Source: Rivularia sp. MS3
Lineage (GTDB): Bacteria > Cyanobacteriota > Cyanobacteriia > Cyanobacteriales > Nostocaceae
Assembly: GCA_019192545.1 (NCBI GenBank)
Contig: JAHCMI010000021.1
Coordinates: 1 to 64,000, forward strand
Direction: 5' to 3'
Length of the DNA: 64,000 bases
Shown here: positions 44,152-52,770 of the stretch, piece after piece
Layout: the number at the start of each line of letters is the position of its first letter
How positions within the stretch are numbered: position 1 is the first letter of the stretch
Notes under the pieces: model-generated
Told to the model about the DNA's origin: nothing
Databases searched by the model: none
Seen by the model: the letters and a program-made list of their open reading frames with translations, nothing else
Made by a program: the position numbers and the translations under genes

Positions 44152-44835
44152 TTACTCAGATGTGGTTACTAGTCAGCTATAGGATTTACTCGGACGAATA
44201 AAGTTTCCCCGCGATAGGGACTTTGGATAATAAAATTACTTTGTATAGGTTAGGTTTTTATGGCAGAATTTCCCATTTGCTAATTGATTTTAGCTAGTTG
44301 TTTTCAACTAGCCAATGATAATTACTACATTTATTAGAACTACATCAATATGTTTTGCATATATGTGTGTTGACTTACATTTCATTGATTAAACGGCATT
44401 AGTTTTGATGATTCTGTTGTTCTACCGACATATGTAGAGACGCGATATATTGTGTTTCTACACAATTTTTGGGAAAACCCAAGCATTAAGAATTAACGAA
44501 AAGGAGTACTAGTACTCCAGCACATGAAATGCGAGGGGTAAGGGTTTTATTGTAGGTTGGGTGAAGCGAAGCGCAACCCAACACAGATGTTGGGTTACAC
44601 TCCGTTTCACCCAACCTACGAATTAATTTTCTAACCCGTCTTCCCCCTCTCCCCCTCCCTGCCCTAAGCCGTCATTTTTAATGGGACAAACCAGTAGGTA
44701 ATAACAGCAAACCAAAACCTTCTATTTATAAGACCAATCGCATAACTTTTTCATATCTTCCAATGCTCTGTGGTTCTATGAAACTTGATTGCTAAAGTAG
44801 TAATGTAAGTCGTAGAGCATAACTTGGAGGGAAAC
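44152..44835. repeat. intergenic region with a 14-bp-arm palindrome and a third copy of the C-rich repeat
   Basis: The palindrome at 44552-44619 has perfect 14-bp outer arms (gtaggttgggtgaa / ttcacccaacctac) and inner arms (aacccaaca / tgttgggtt). At 44653-44687 lies a variant of the repeat found at 22321 and 22449. The wzc promoter must be near 44152-44300. No gene is seen. Confidence 0.7.
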
Positions 44836-45063
44836 ATGACTTCCCAAGCAGTAGATATAACTCAAGCATTAATTACCAAATTGCAATCTTTATCACCAGA
44901 ACAACAACAGACACTGCTAGATTTTGCGGAATTTTTAGCACAAAGACATGCTCAGCCCCAAACAACACAACAACGGGTACCAGACTTAAACCGAGGAGAG
45001 ATTTGGATGAGTGAGGACTTCAATGAACCTTTACCAGACGAATTTTGGACGGGTGAGCAATGA
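44836..45063 (+). CDS. VapB-like antitoxin (DUF2281 type)
   Basis: This 75-residue protein begins with a helical segment 'ALITKLQSLSPEQQQTLLDFAEFLAQRH', typical of DUF2281 antitoxins. It ends with an acidic tail that would wrap around the toxin ('DLNRGEIWMSEDFNEPLPDEFW'). It overlaps the PIN toxin gene by ATGA at 45060, a standard toxin-antitoxin arrangement. The ATG at 44836 has a GGAGGG binding site four bases upstream, which decides the start. It likely represses its own operon together with the toxin. Confidence 0.85.
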   Translation: MTSQAVDITQALITKLQSLSPEQQQTLLDFAEFLAQRHAQPQTTQQRVPDLNRGEIWMSEDFNEPLPDEFWTGEQ

Positions 45064-45446
45064 AAATATTATTGGATTCACACGTTCTCATTTGGTGGGC
45101 AAGTAGCTCCGAAAAGCTATCTAAGAAAGTTTACGACCTAATTAACGATACAAGCAACACGTTATTGTTTAGTATTGCCAGTGTTTGGGAAATGCAAATC
45201 AAACTCCAATTGGGAAAGCTCAACCTGAATTCAACTCTCCCTACTTTGATTAACAACCAACAGCGTGTAAACAATCTACAAATTTTACCTGTTGAATTAA
45301 CTCATATTTACGCTTTGAATAATTTACCATCACATCACAAAGACCCTTTTGACAGACTTTTAATAGCTCAAGCGATTGTGGAACAGATACCGCTTGCTAG
45401 TATTGATGAAGTTTTTGATAATTATCCAATTCAAAGACTGTGGTAG
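45060..45446 (+). CDS. VapC-like PIN domain toxin
   Basis: This 128-residue PIN-fold ribonuclease has the four acidic positions of the active site: Asp6 in 'LLDSHVLIWW', Glu45 in 'ASVWEMQIK', Asp about 97 in 'KDPFDRLLIAQA', and Asp about 115 near 'ASIDEVF'. It would cleave RNA, often tRNA, when free of its antitoxin, whose gene overlaps by four bases. The sub-family (HxxDPFDRLLxAQA) is common in cyanobacteria. A strong hairpin with a T-run follows at 45484-45518. Confidence 0.9.
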   Translation: MKILLDSHVLIWWASSSEKLSKKVYDLINDTSNTLLFSIASVWEMQIKLQLGKLNLNSTLPTLINNQQRVNNLQILPVELTHIYALNNLPSHHKDPFDRLLIAQAIVEQIPLASIDEVFDNYPIQRLW

Positions 45447-45483
45447 GTGTAAATTATCAATTGTCATTATCATCCAGTTTATT

Positions 45484-45518
45484 AAAGCGATACCCACCAA
45501 GCCAAGGTATCGCTTTTT
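45484..45518 (+). terminator. Rho-independent terminator of the toxin-antitoxin operon
   Basis: Arms aaagcgatac and gtatcgcttt enclose 13 bases and end in a run of five T. It starts 37 bases after the toxin stop codon. Confidence 0.85.
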
Positions 45519-46008
45519 CACATCTCCTTCCGTATGTAATGCCCAATGCCCCATTTCTCAATTCTATTTTAAAAGAAAAATAAACCGTAAAAAATACTTT
45601 TTAAGTTATGCAAATTACTTGCTAATTTATCGAACCATGTTAATCTAATTTTGAAAAGAAAACATACTTATTCAAAGGCAATACCACCGTACACAAGCAA
45701 TTTCAAACCCTTTTTTGTTGCTTTTGTATAAATAAAAAACGTCTTATTAATTACAATTCAACGGGACAAAATATAAGTCCTTATTTGAATTAATTCTGCG
45801 GGTTTGAATTTTTAGTAACCCGCTTGGGGTTGCAAACCCCAAGCTAATAGCAAAAGTCCTATAAATAGGACTGGGAAACATCCCATCATAACTGAATATC
45901 TGATATTCAAAATCCAAAATCGTAGGAGTTGGGCTTTGATGGTTCTGCTGTAATCAGCGTGAATCTCAGTCCCTCCAACGCAACCTTCTTCTTGTTTATT
46001 ATCTGTTA
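45519..46008. other. intergenic region with two small hairpins
   Basis: Hairpin 45822-45844 has arms gcttgggg / ccccaagc. Hairpin 45856-45871 has arms gtccta / taggac. A short ccaatgc STRR remnant lies near 45540. No gene is seen on either strand. Confidence 0.55.
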
Positions 46009-46449
46009 ATGAGGAGGGCCGAAGTGGGGAAGAGGTGTAACCGAAATCGTAATCGTTCTAAAAAAAGAGCTATATATTGTCCAGTTCATCGATGTTATCT
46101 CAACAGTGTTTCTCAAAAGTATCCATTGTTTGCTGATAAAGCCGGACAGTTGCAGCAACGGGGTGTTAATCGTCGTAGTGCGATGATATTAGTGAATACG
46201 AAGACTGCTGTCTCTCTTGCAGGGGAGTGGTTGGAGGCTTTTTGGTGTGAGGAATGTCAGGAAACGAAATGGTATCACGTTAGGAAAGTTGAGGAGCATA
46301 GATATATAGTTTCGGTTGCTCCGAGGGAGCTTTGGTTACAGGTTGATGGGGTGGTTTATCCGGGGGGGAATCCTTCGGTGGGTGAGTTTACTTTGAGGAG
46401 TGCTAGGGGGGTTGGGAGTGTGAGAGATTTTGCTGGTGATGTGATTTAG
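46009..46449 (+). CDS. conserved cyanobacterial protein with CxxH/CxxC zinc motif
   Basis: This 146-residue protein has a basic N-terminus, then 'YCPVHRCYL' and, about 60 residues later, 'FWCEECQETKWYHV'. The CxxH and CxxC pairs could bind one zinc ion. The segment 'YPLFADKAGQLQQRGVNRRSAMILV' also looks conserved; I recall similar cyanobacterial hypothetical proteins but no function. The ATG at 46009 lies in a purine-rich stretch that includes 'gaggaggg' just after it, so the true start may differ slightly. Its 3' end is unusually G-rich compared with neighbours. It lies in front of the polysaccharide genes but is separated by an STRR, so a link is unproven. Confidence 0.65.
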   Translation: MRRAEVGKRCNRNRNRSKKRAIYCPVHRCYLNSVSQKYPLFADKAGQLQQRGVNRRSAMILVNTKTAVSLAGEWLEAFWCEECQETKWYHVRKVEEHRYIVSVAPRELWLQVDGVVYPGGNPSVGEFTLRSARGVGSVRDFAGDVI

Positions 46450-46636
46450 AATTAATAAAAGGTTAAAGGTTAAAGGTCAAAAAACTATAATTATTGACTG
46501 CTCACTGTGAAGGGATGTTTATAAGTAGATAGATTTTAAATAGCTTGAATAGCTTGTTTTCCTTCTCTCCTTGTAGTTTTTCAAGAGAGAAGATTTTTTT
46601 GGTTTTATTTTTTATTAAACAGAAGTGTAGCGTTAA

Positions 46637-47908
46637 ATGAACTCTATGACTAAAGTGTGTGTTGTCGGCTTGGGTTATGTGGGTTTGCCTACTGCAAGTC
46701 TGTTGGCAAATCGCGGGTTTGAGGTTTATGGGGTTGATGTTAATCCTTATATTGTTGAAACTATAAATCGCGGAGACATCCACATCTATGAACCAGATTT
46801 GGATGTATTGGTGAGAGCGGCTGTTAATAGTGATAATCTTAAGGCGACTTTAGAACCTCAACAAGCTGATGTGTTTATTCTTGCTGTTCCTACTCCGTTT
46901 CAGGGAGAGCATAAACCTGATGTATCTTATGTTGAAGCGGCAACGAAAGCAATTGCTCCCTATCTTTCTTCTGAGAGTCTGGTGATTTTAGAATCTACGA
47001 GTCCTGTTGGCACCACGGAGCAGATTGGTGCTTGGATTAGAAATTTAAGACCTGAGTTACGTGGAGTATATATTGCTCATTGTCCGGAGCGGGTGCTTCC
47101 AGGGCAAGTTTTAAAGGAATTAGTGGAGAATGACCGGATTATCGGGGGAGTCGATCCAGAGTCTACGGAAAAGGCGATCGCCTTTTATCAGCAATTTGTG
47201 ACGGGAGAGATTTTAGGAACGGATGCTCGCACGGCTGAGTTAGCAAAGCTGACGGAGAATGCTTTTCGAGACGTGAATATTGCGTTTGCTAATGAGTTGT
47301 CTTTGATTTGCGATAAGTTGGACATTAATGTTTGGGAACTGATTAAACTGGCTAATCGTCATCCTCGCGTTAATATTCTCAAGCCTGGACCTGGAGTGGG
47401 AGGTCATTGTATTGCTATCGATCCTTGGTTTATTGTGGATTCTGCACCGGAGCAAGCGCGGTTGATTAGGACAGCGCGGGAGGTTAATGATAGTAAGCCA
47501 GGTTATGTGGTGAATCGAGTTAAAACAGCAGTTCAAGATATTGAGCGACCTGTGATTGCCTGTTTAGGGTTAGCTTATAAAGCTAACGTGGATGACCTAC
47601 GAGAGAGTCCAGCAATTGCAATAACTAAGGAACTAGCTGTTCAAGAAATCGGGTCGATTTTTGCAGTTGAACCTTATATTAAATTCCTTCCAGAAAGCCT
47701 GAAAGATTTTGATAATCTCCAACTAGGTAATCTCGAAGATGTCCTTCAAAAGGCTGATATAGTTGTTTTGCTTGTTGCTCACAACGCTTTTAAGCAAATA
47801 AAACAAAGTCTTCTCAAGGATAAATTAGTGATTGACACTTGTGGTATTTGGATAAGCGAAAAATTAAGTGAAAGACAGCAGTTAAAAAAGCTACAACCTC
47901 TAGTGTAA
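46637..47908 (+). CDS. wecC: UDP-N-acetyl-mannosaminuronate dehydrogenase-type enzyme
   Basis: This 423-residue NAD-dependent nucleotide-sugar dehydrogenase of the UDP-ManNAc/UDP-GlcNAc 6-dehydrogenase group oxidises C6 to a carboxylate for acidic polysaccharides. Features: N-terminal 'GLGYVGLPTA' (NAD loop, residues 11-20), 'VPTPF', 'ESTSPVGTT', 'HCPERVLPG', the central 'KLTENAFRDVNIAFANEL', and the active-site Cys about 257 in 'GPGVGGHCIAIDPWF'. The C-terminal domain has 'CLGLAYKANVDDLRESPA'. 'GGHCIAIDPWF' favours WecC over UDP-glucose dehydrogenase. It is the first gene of the plus-strand polysaccharide series, 124 bases upstream of pseB. The ATG at 46637 is used; an ATG three codons later is possible. 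Confidence 0.88.
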   Translation: MNSMTKVCVVGLGYVGLPTASLLANRGFEVYGVDVNPYIVETINRGDIHIYEPDLDVLVRAAVNSDNLKATLEPQQADVFILAVPTPFQGEHKPDVSYVEAATKAIAPYLSSESLVILESTSPVGTTEQIGAWIRNLRPELRGVYIAHCPERVLPGQVLKELVENDRIIGGVDPESTEKAIAFYQQFVTGEILGTDARTAELAKLTENAFRDVNIAFANELSLICDKLDINVWELIKLANRHPRVNILKPGPGVGGHCIAIDPWFIVDSAPEQARLIRTAREVNDSKPGYVVNRVKTAVQDIERPVIACLGLAYKANVDDLRESPAIAITKELAVQEIGSIFAVEPYIKFLPESLKDFDNLQLGNLEDVLQKADIVVLLVAHNAFKQIKQSLLKDKLVIDTCGIWISEKLSERQQLKKLQPLV

Positions 47909-48032
47909 GGTGATTTTTAGATATTTAGTTATAAGTCTTACCTGAAATTTCGTCGCAAGTAATATTCTGACGAGAAGACAGAATTATCAATAAACGTCTA
48001 GTAAATTTATTATTTGAGGATTTGGTGGTATC

Positions 48033-49103
48033 GTGCAGATTAGTGAAACAAGTTCAATTTTGGTCACAGGTGGTACTGGTTCTTTTGGGAAAAAATTTGT
48101 AGCATCTGTTCTTAAGCGTTTCCCAAAGATTAAACGACTTGTTATTTATTCACGAGATGAGTTAAAGCAGTATGAAATGGCTCAGGAATTTTCCCCTCAA
48201 AAATATCAAGGGCTGAGGTATTTTATTGGTGACGTTAGAGATTATCCTAGATTAAAGCGAGCTTTTGAGGGAATTGATATTGTTGTTCATGCTGCTGCGC
48301 TTAAACAAGTTCCGGCAGCAGAATATAATCCCACTGAATGTATTCGGACAAATGTTTTGGGAGCAGAAAATGTTATCCAAGCATCATTAGATACTCGGGT
48401 TAAGTGTGTGGTGGCACTTTCAACAGATAAAGCAGCTGCACCAATTAACCTTTATGGAGCTACAAAGCTATGTTCAGATAAGCTTTTTATCGCAGCGAAT
48501 AATATTAAGGGACAGCGTGATATTAAGTTCAGTGTGGTTCGTTATGGAAATGTAATGGGAAGCCGAGGTTCTGTAATCCCATTTTTCTTGAAGAAGCGTC
48601 ATGAAGGGGTGCTACCGATTACCGATCCAAGAATGACACGATTTAACATCACCTTGGAAGATGGAGTAAATTTAGTACTCAAAGCAATTGAGAAAACTTG
48701 GGGTGGGGAAATTTTTGTTCCTCGTATTCCTTCTTACTGCATCACAGATGTAGCTGAAGCCATAGGATCTGATTGTAAGCATCCAATTGTTGGGATACGT
48801 CCAGGTGAAAAAATTCATGAAGAAATGATTACTACATCTGACTCCTATACAACTGTAGATTGTGGTGACTATTTTGCTATTTTGCCTGTTGGTGGTAAAT
48901 ACAGCATTGATAAGTACTGCGAAGAAACAGGAGCAAAGCCAGTTGAAAAAGGTATGAGCTATCACTCTGGGGAAAATGAGCATTTTCTATCTGTTGAGGA
49001 ATTAAGGATTCTTATTAAAGAGCATGTGGATCCAAATTTTATGGTAGAATCACCTACATTTAATTTGCAATATAACGGCAAGCAAGAGGCTTGTACTAGA
49101 TAA
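48033..49103 (+). CDS. pseB: UDP-GlcNAc 4,6-dehydratase (inverting), PseB
   Basis: This 356-residue extended SDR catalyses the first step of pseudaminic acid synthesis, dehydration and C5 inversion of UDP-GlcNAc. Features are 'VTGGTGSFGKKF' (NADP loop), 'YSRDELKQYEMAQEF', 'GDVRDYPRL', 'HAAALKQVPAAEYNP', 'STDKAAAPINLYGATK' with the catalytic Asp-Lys and Tyr/Lys about 140-144, and 'RYGNVMGSRGSVIPFF'. These are hallmarks of PseB rather than of WbpM-type long dehydratases. The gene starts with GTG at 48033, which gives the usual short N-terminus. It opens the compact nonulosonic acid cassette that runs to 56136. Confidence 0.92.
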   Translation: MQISETSSILVTGGTGSFGKKFVASVLKRFPKIKRLVIYSRDELKQYEMAQEFSPQKYQGLRYFIGDVRDYPRLKRAFEGIDIVVHAAALKQVPAAEYNPTECIRTNVLGAENVIQASLDTRVKCVVALSTDKAAAPINLYGATKLCSDKLFIAANNIKGQRDIKFSVVRYGNVMGSRGSVIPFFLKKRHEGVLPITDPRMTRFNITLEDGVNLVLKAIEKTWGGEIFVPRIPSYCITDVAEAIGSDCKHPIVGIRPGEKIHEEMITTSDSYTTVDCGDYFAILPVGGKYSIDKYCEETGAKPVEKGMSYHSGENEHFLSVEELRILIKEHVDPNFMVESPTFNLQYNGKQEACTR

Positions 49104-49146
49104 ATTATACGTTTTGAGTATATGCAATTTAGATGTGTTTTAGATT

Positions 49147-50334
49147 ATGACTAAATTTATTCCTTACGGTAAACAAAGTATTAGCCAAGACGATATTGAA
49201 GCAGTAGTTGAAGTTCTCAAGTCAGATCGGATTACTCAAGGAAAAGCAATCGATGATTTTGAGCAAGCTATAGCCAACTACTGTGGAGTTAAATATGCTG
49301 TTGCTGTCTCTAGTGCTACTGCTGCTTTACACGTTTCTTGTCTAGCTGCTGGTTTAGGTGAGGGGGACATACTCTGGACTTCTCCTAATACTTTTGTGGC
49401 TTCAGCAAATTGTGGATTGTATTGTGGTGCAAAAGTTGATTTCGTTGATATTGACTCTCGTACTTATAATTTAAGTTTAGATGAGTTAGAACAAAAGCTA
49501 ATTAAAGCTGAACAGCAAGGTTGTCTTCCCAAGATAGTAATTCCGGTGCATTTAACGGGACAATCTTGTGAGATGGAAAGAATAGCTGCTTTATCAAAGC
49601 GCTATGGTTTCAAAATAATTGAAGATGCTTCTCATGGGATTGGGGGAAGTTATCAAGGAAAACCTGTTGGCTCATGTCAATTTTCTGATATGACAGTGTT
49701 TAGCTTTCATCCAGTGAAGATTATTACTACTGGAGAAGGTGGAATGGTGTTGACAAATCAAGATGATTTGTACGAAAAATTAATTCGGCTACGTACTCAT
49801 GGTATTACCCGTAATCCAGATTTAATGCAAGGTGAATCTCACGGACCTTGGTATTATCAGCAATTAGAATTGGGTTGGAATTATCGCATCACGGATATCC
49901 AAGCAGCTTTGGGTGCTAGTCAAATGAAACGTTTGGATGATTTTGTTGAGCGTCGGCGATTTTTGGCAGCACAGTACAATAAGTTATTGTCAGATTTACC
50001 TGTGATGTTGCCTTGGCAGCATCCCGATACTAATTCAAGTTGGCATTTATACGTCATTAGGCTGAAGTTGGATGAGATTAGTAAAACTCATCGTCAAGTA
50101 TTTGAGGAACTCCGTAGCGATGGTCTCGGTGTCAATTTACATTATATTCCTGTGCATACCCAGCCTTACTATCAACAGTTAGGTTTTAATTGGGGTGATT
50201 TTCCTCAAGCGGAAAAGTATTACCAAGAAGCTATAAGTATTCCATTGTACTATGGGTTGACTTTAGAAGATCGGGACAGAGTTGTGAACTCACTTAAAAA
50301 CTCTATTACACAAAAAAAAGCTTGTCATCATTAA
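49147..50334 (+). CDS. pseC: UDP-4-amino-4,6-dideoxy-sugar aminotransferase, PseC
   Basis: This 395-residue PLP-dependent aminotransferase of the DegT/DnrJ/EryC1 family adds the 4-amino group to the PseB product. Features are 'PYGKQSISQDDIEAVVEVL' at the start, 'AVSSATAALHVSCLAAGLG', 'PNTFVASANC', 'EDASHGIGGSYQGKPVGSC', the PLP lysine about residue 190 in 'FSFHPVKIITTGEGG', and 'LGWNYRITDIQAALG'. It lies 43 bases after pseB and 36 bases before the aldo/keto reductase. The assignment as PseC rests on both sequence style and context. Confidence 0.92.
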   Translation: MTKFIPYGKQSISQDDIEAVVEVLKSDRITQGKAIDDFEQAIANYCGVKYAVAVSSATAALHVSCLAAGLGEGDILWTSPNTFVASANCGLYCGAKVDFVDIDSRTYNLSLDELEQKLIKAEQQGCLPKIVIPVHLTGQSCEMERIAALSKRYGFKIIEDASHGIGGSYQGKPVGSCQFSDMTVFSFHPVKIITTGEGGMVLTNQDDLYEKLIRLRTHGITRNPDLMQGESHGPWYYQQLELGWNYRITDIQAALGASQMKRLDDFVERRRFLAAQYNKLLSDLPVMLPWQHPDTNSSWHLYVIRLKLDEISKTHRQVFEELRSDGLGVNLHYIPVHTQPYYQQLGFNWGDFPQAEKYYQEAISIPLYYGLTLEDRDRVVNSLKNSITQKKACHH

Positions 50335-50370
50335 AACTTAACTAGCTAAAGACTTTTATTACTAGTGTTT

Positions 50371-51327
50371 ATGTATGTATCAGAAGCAGAAAAATATAAC
50401 AAAATCAATAAATTTACTTTAGGTACAGCGCAGTTGGGTATGGATTATGGCATTGCTAACATTACAGGTAAACCAAGTAAAAGCGATGCGGTTTTAATTA
50501 TTAAGCAAGCAGTTAAGTCTGGTATTAATGGTATAGATACTGCACCAGCCTATGGAGATGCTGAAATAAAAATAGGTGAAGCTTTAGAAGGTGAATCAGC
50601 TAAAAACATAAGCGTTATCACAAAGCTAGATACTTTTCAAAATTTTAGCTCAGACGAATCTGAAAAAAATGTGTATCAAGCAGTTAATCAAAGCATCCTA
50701 AAATCTTGTCATAACTTACGTACAAAGCAAATACACACCTTATTGCTCCATAGATGGGAACATCGCTTTACTTACCAACAAACTATTTGGAAAGCACTTC
50801 TAGACTTAAAAGAAGGTGGATATATTAACAAGTTGGGTGTTTCAGTATATACACCAGAAGAAGCTATTCAAGCTTTAAAAGAACCAGAAATAGCTCATAT
50901 TCAATTACCTTTTAATTTAATTGATTGGCGCTGGAAAGCTAGCAATTTTTTTGAATTTTTGAGACAAAGAAGTGATGTTGTGATTCATGCTCGGAGTGTG
51001 TTTTTACAGGGACTTTTAATTGGAAATTTATCTACTTGGAATAAGCTTGAGGATTCAAAAGGTATTGATTGGATAACTAAACTAGACAAATTAGTTCAAG
51101 AATTAGGACGTGAAAATAAAACTGATTTATGTTTGGCATATGTCAGAAGCCAAACGTGGATTAATAGCATAGTTATTGGTGTTGACAGTCTATTACAACT
51201 AAAGGAAAATATTAGACTTTTTCAAACACCTCTGTTAACAAATGAGCAGTCTGAGATAGTGGAAGAAATGTTAGGGGGCGCTACTGATGAATTACTTAAC
51301 CCTACAAAATGGAAAATCAATCTCTAA
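50371..51327 (+). CDS. aldo/keto reductase in the nonulosonic acid cassette
   Basis: This TIM-barrel oxidoreductase of about 318 residues has 'TLGTAQLGMDYGIANITGKPS' at the start, 'GINGIDTAPAYGDAEIKIGEAL' with the catalytic Asp and Tyr, 'KLDTF' with Lys, and 'LLLHRWEH' with His. The AKR tetrad is thus present. AKRs of this type often accompany pse/leg genes, but their reaction there is not established. It may reduce or modify a nonulosonate or its precursor. The start is ATG at 50371; a GTG at 50365 is also in frame. It overlaps the pseF gene by 19 bases, so translation is coupled. Confidence 0.85.
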   Translation: MYVSEAEKYNKINKFTLGTAQLGMDYGIANITGKPSKSDAVLIIKQAVKSGINGIDTAPAYGDAEIKIGEALEGESAKNISVITKLDTFQNFSSDESEKNVYQAVNQSILKSCHNLRTKQIHTLLLHRWEHRFTYQQTIWKALLDLKEGGYINKLGVSVYTPEEAIQALKEPEIAHIQLPFNLIDWRWKASNFFEFLRQRSDVVIHARSVFLQGLLIGNLSTWNKLEDSKGIDWITKLDKLVQELGRENKTDLCLAYVRSQTWINSIVIGVDSLLQLKENIRLFQTPLLTNEQSEIVEEMLGGATDELLNPTKWKINL

Positions 51328-52073
51328 TTGCAATAATACCAGCCCGTGGTGGTTCAAAACGACTTTCAAGGAAAAATATATTGCCTTTCTTTGGTCATCC
51401 TTTGATTGCTTATACAGTGACGGCAGCTATCAATAGTAAGCTATTTGAAAAGATTTTTGTTTCTACAGATGACCCTCTTATTGGTAGGATAGGCGAATGG
51501 TATGGTGCAGAATACTTAGCTCGTCCTAGTGAATTGGCAACAGATGACGCTAACTTAATAGATGTAGCAATTCATTTACTAAATACCTTGACAGATAAAG
51601 GAGCTAAAATTGGGGCTTTATGCCAACTAATGCCTAATTGTCCGCTCAGATGTAGTCAGGACATTGTAGAACAATACAAACTTTTCGAGAGAACACAACG
51701 TAGTTTTCAAATATCAGTGATTGAGTATAGAGGTGTTTATCCTCATTGGGCATTAAAAAATGATGAATTTGGCAAGGGAGATTGGTTATTTGGTTCTGAA
51801 TATTTAGTTCCTAGTCAACAATTTAGTAAAGTTTATTGTCCTACAGGAGCTATTTGGTGGTCTAGGGTAGGTGATTTTAAATCACAAAAAGCATTTTATG
51901 GCAATCCGTTTCATTTAGCACCAATGGATGCAAATAGAGGTATAGATATTGATCGGCTTGACGAATTAGAATTAGCTGAAGTTTTAACACTTGGTCTTTG
52001 GGAAAGAGATAAGGTTTCTCCTCTAGAACCAATAACAAAAGAACCATTTCCAGAGGAGTTACTTAATGGCTAA
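51309..52073 (+). CDS. pseF: CMP-nonulosonate cytidylyltransferase, PseF type
   Basis: This 254-residue enzyme of the acylneuraminate cytidylyltransferase family activates the finished nonulosonic acid as its CMP form. The CTP-binding start 'IIPARGGSKRLSRKNILPF' is canonical, followed by 'FVSTDDPLIG', 'ARPSELATDDANLIDVA', 'LMPNCPLRC' and 'DIDRLDELELAEVL' near the end. It overlaps both neighbours (19 bases with the AKR and 8 with the next gene). It looks like PseF rather than NeuA because of 'MPNCPLR' and the C-terminal layout, but I cannot exclude another CMP sugar. Confidence 0.85.
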   Translation: MENQSLIAIIPARGGSKRLSRKNILPFFGHPLIAYTVTAAINSKLFEKIFVSTDDPLIGRIGEWYGAEYLARPSELATDDANLIDVAIHLLNTLTDKGAKIGALCQLMPNCPLRCSQDIVEQYKLFERTQRSFQISVIEYRGVYPHWALKNDEFGKGDWLFGSEYLVPSQQFSKVYCPTGAIWWSRVGDFKSQKAFYGNPFHLAPMDANRGIDIDRLDELELAEVLTLGLWERDKVSPLEPITKEPFPEELLNG

Positions 52074-52770
52074 GGCAGAAAAAATACTTTGCACTATTCC
52101 TGCAAGAGCTGGTAGCAAAAGACTACCAGAAAAAAATTTACGATTACTAGCAGGAAAGCCAATGATTGCTTATTCAATTGAAACAGCTCTTAAAAGCGGT
52201 TTCTTTGAAGACGTTTATATTTGTACCGAAGACGAAAAAATTGCTGAGGTTGCTCAACAATATGGTGCAAAAGTTCCTTTTCTGATGTCCCCTGAATTGT
52301 GCGATGATTTAGTTGCTTCTCACATTCCTTGCCAACAAATGGCAACTTTTTTATCAAACAAAGGTCAGTCATTTGAAACCCTTGTGTGTCTACAGCCAAC
52401 TTCTCCTTTACGTTCGGTGGAAGATTTACAAGTAGGCTTAGAACATTTTTTGGCAGAAAATCTTGATTTTCTAGTCAGCGTTACACCAATTGACCCACAC
52501 TACTTTCATTGGGCTTTAATGCCGGATAATCAAAATTCGTGGTCTATGTACTTCGGTAATAAATATCTAAAGGAGCGTCCTTTGCTTACACCTGTATTTA
52601 GACCAAATGGTTCAATTAAGATTGCTCGCTTAGAGAAACTAAAAGAAGTGGGACATTTCTTTGGCTCTCAAATGGGAGTTGTAGAAACACCAGAGGAACG
52701 CTCAATACATGTGGCAACTCAAATTGAGTTTGAACTATGTGAATTTCTCCTTGGTAGGAAATCATCATGA
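52066..52770 (+). CDS. second acylneuraminate cytidylyltransferase-like enzyme
   Basis: This 234-residue protein is of the same family as its upstream neighbour but clearly diverged. It has 'CTIPARAGSKRLPEKNLRLL', 'VYICTEDEKIAEVAQQYGAKV', 'FLMSPELCDDLVASHIPC', 'LVCLQPTSPLRSVEDLQ' and 'FRPNGSIKIARLEKL'. The last three resemble the NeuA/PtmB/LegF type. Two different cytidylyltransferases in a row suggest two activated sugars, or one nucleotidyltransferase used on a precursor. It overlaps pseF by 8 bases and the following SDR by 4 bases (ATGA). Confidence 0.8.
   Translation: MAKAEKILCTIPARAGSKRLPEKNLRLLAGKPMIAYSIETALKSGFFEDVYICTEDEKIAEVAQQYGAKVPFLMSPELCDDLVASHIPCQQMATFLSNKGQSFETLVCLQPTSPLRSVEDLQVGLEHFLAENLDFLVSVTPIDPHYFHWALMPDNQNSWSMYFGNKYLKERPLLTPVFRPNGSIKIARLEKLKEVGHFFGSQMGVVETPEERSIHVATQIEFELCEFLLGRKSS

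Noticed and set aside
45360-45648. Overlapping frames on both strands at the end of the toxin gene
   Set aside because: They run across the terminator at 45484-45518 and have no protein features.
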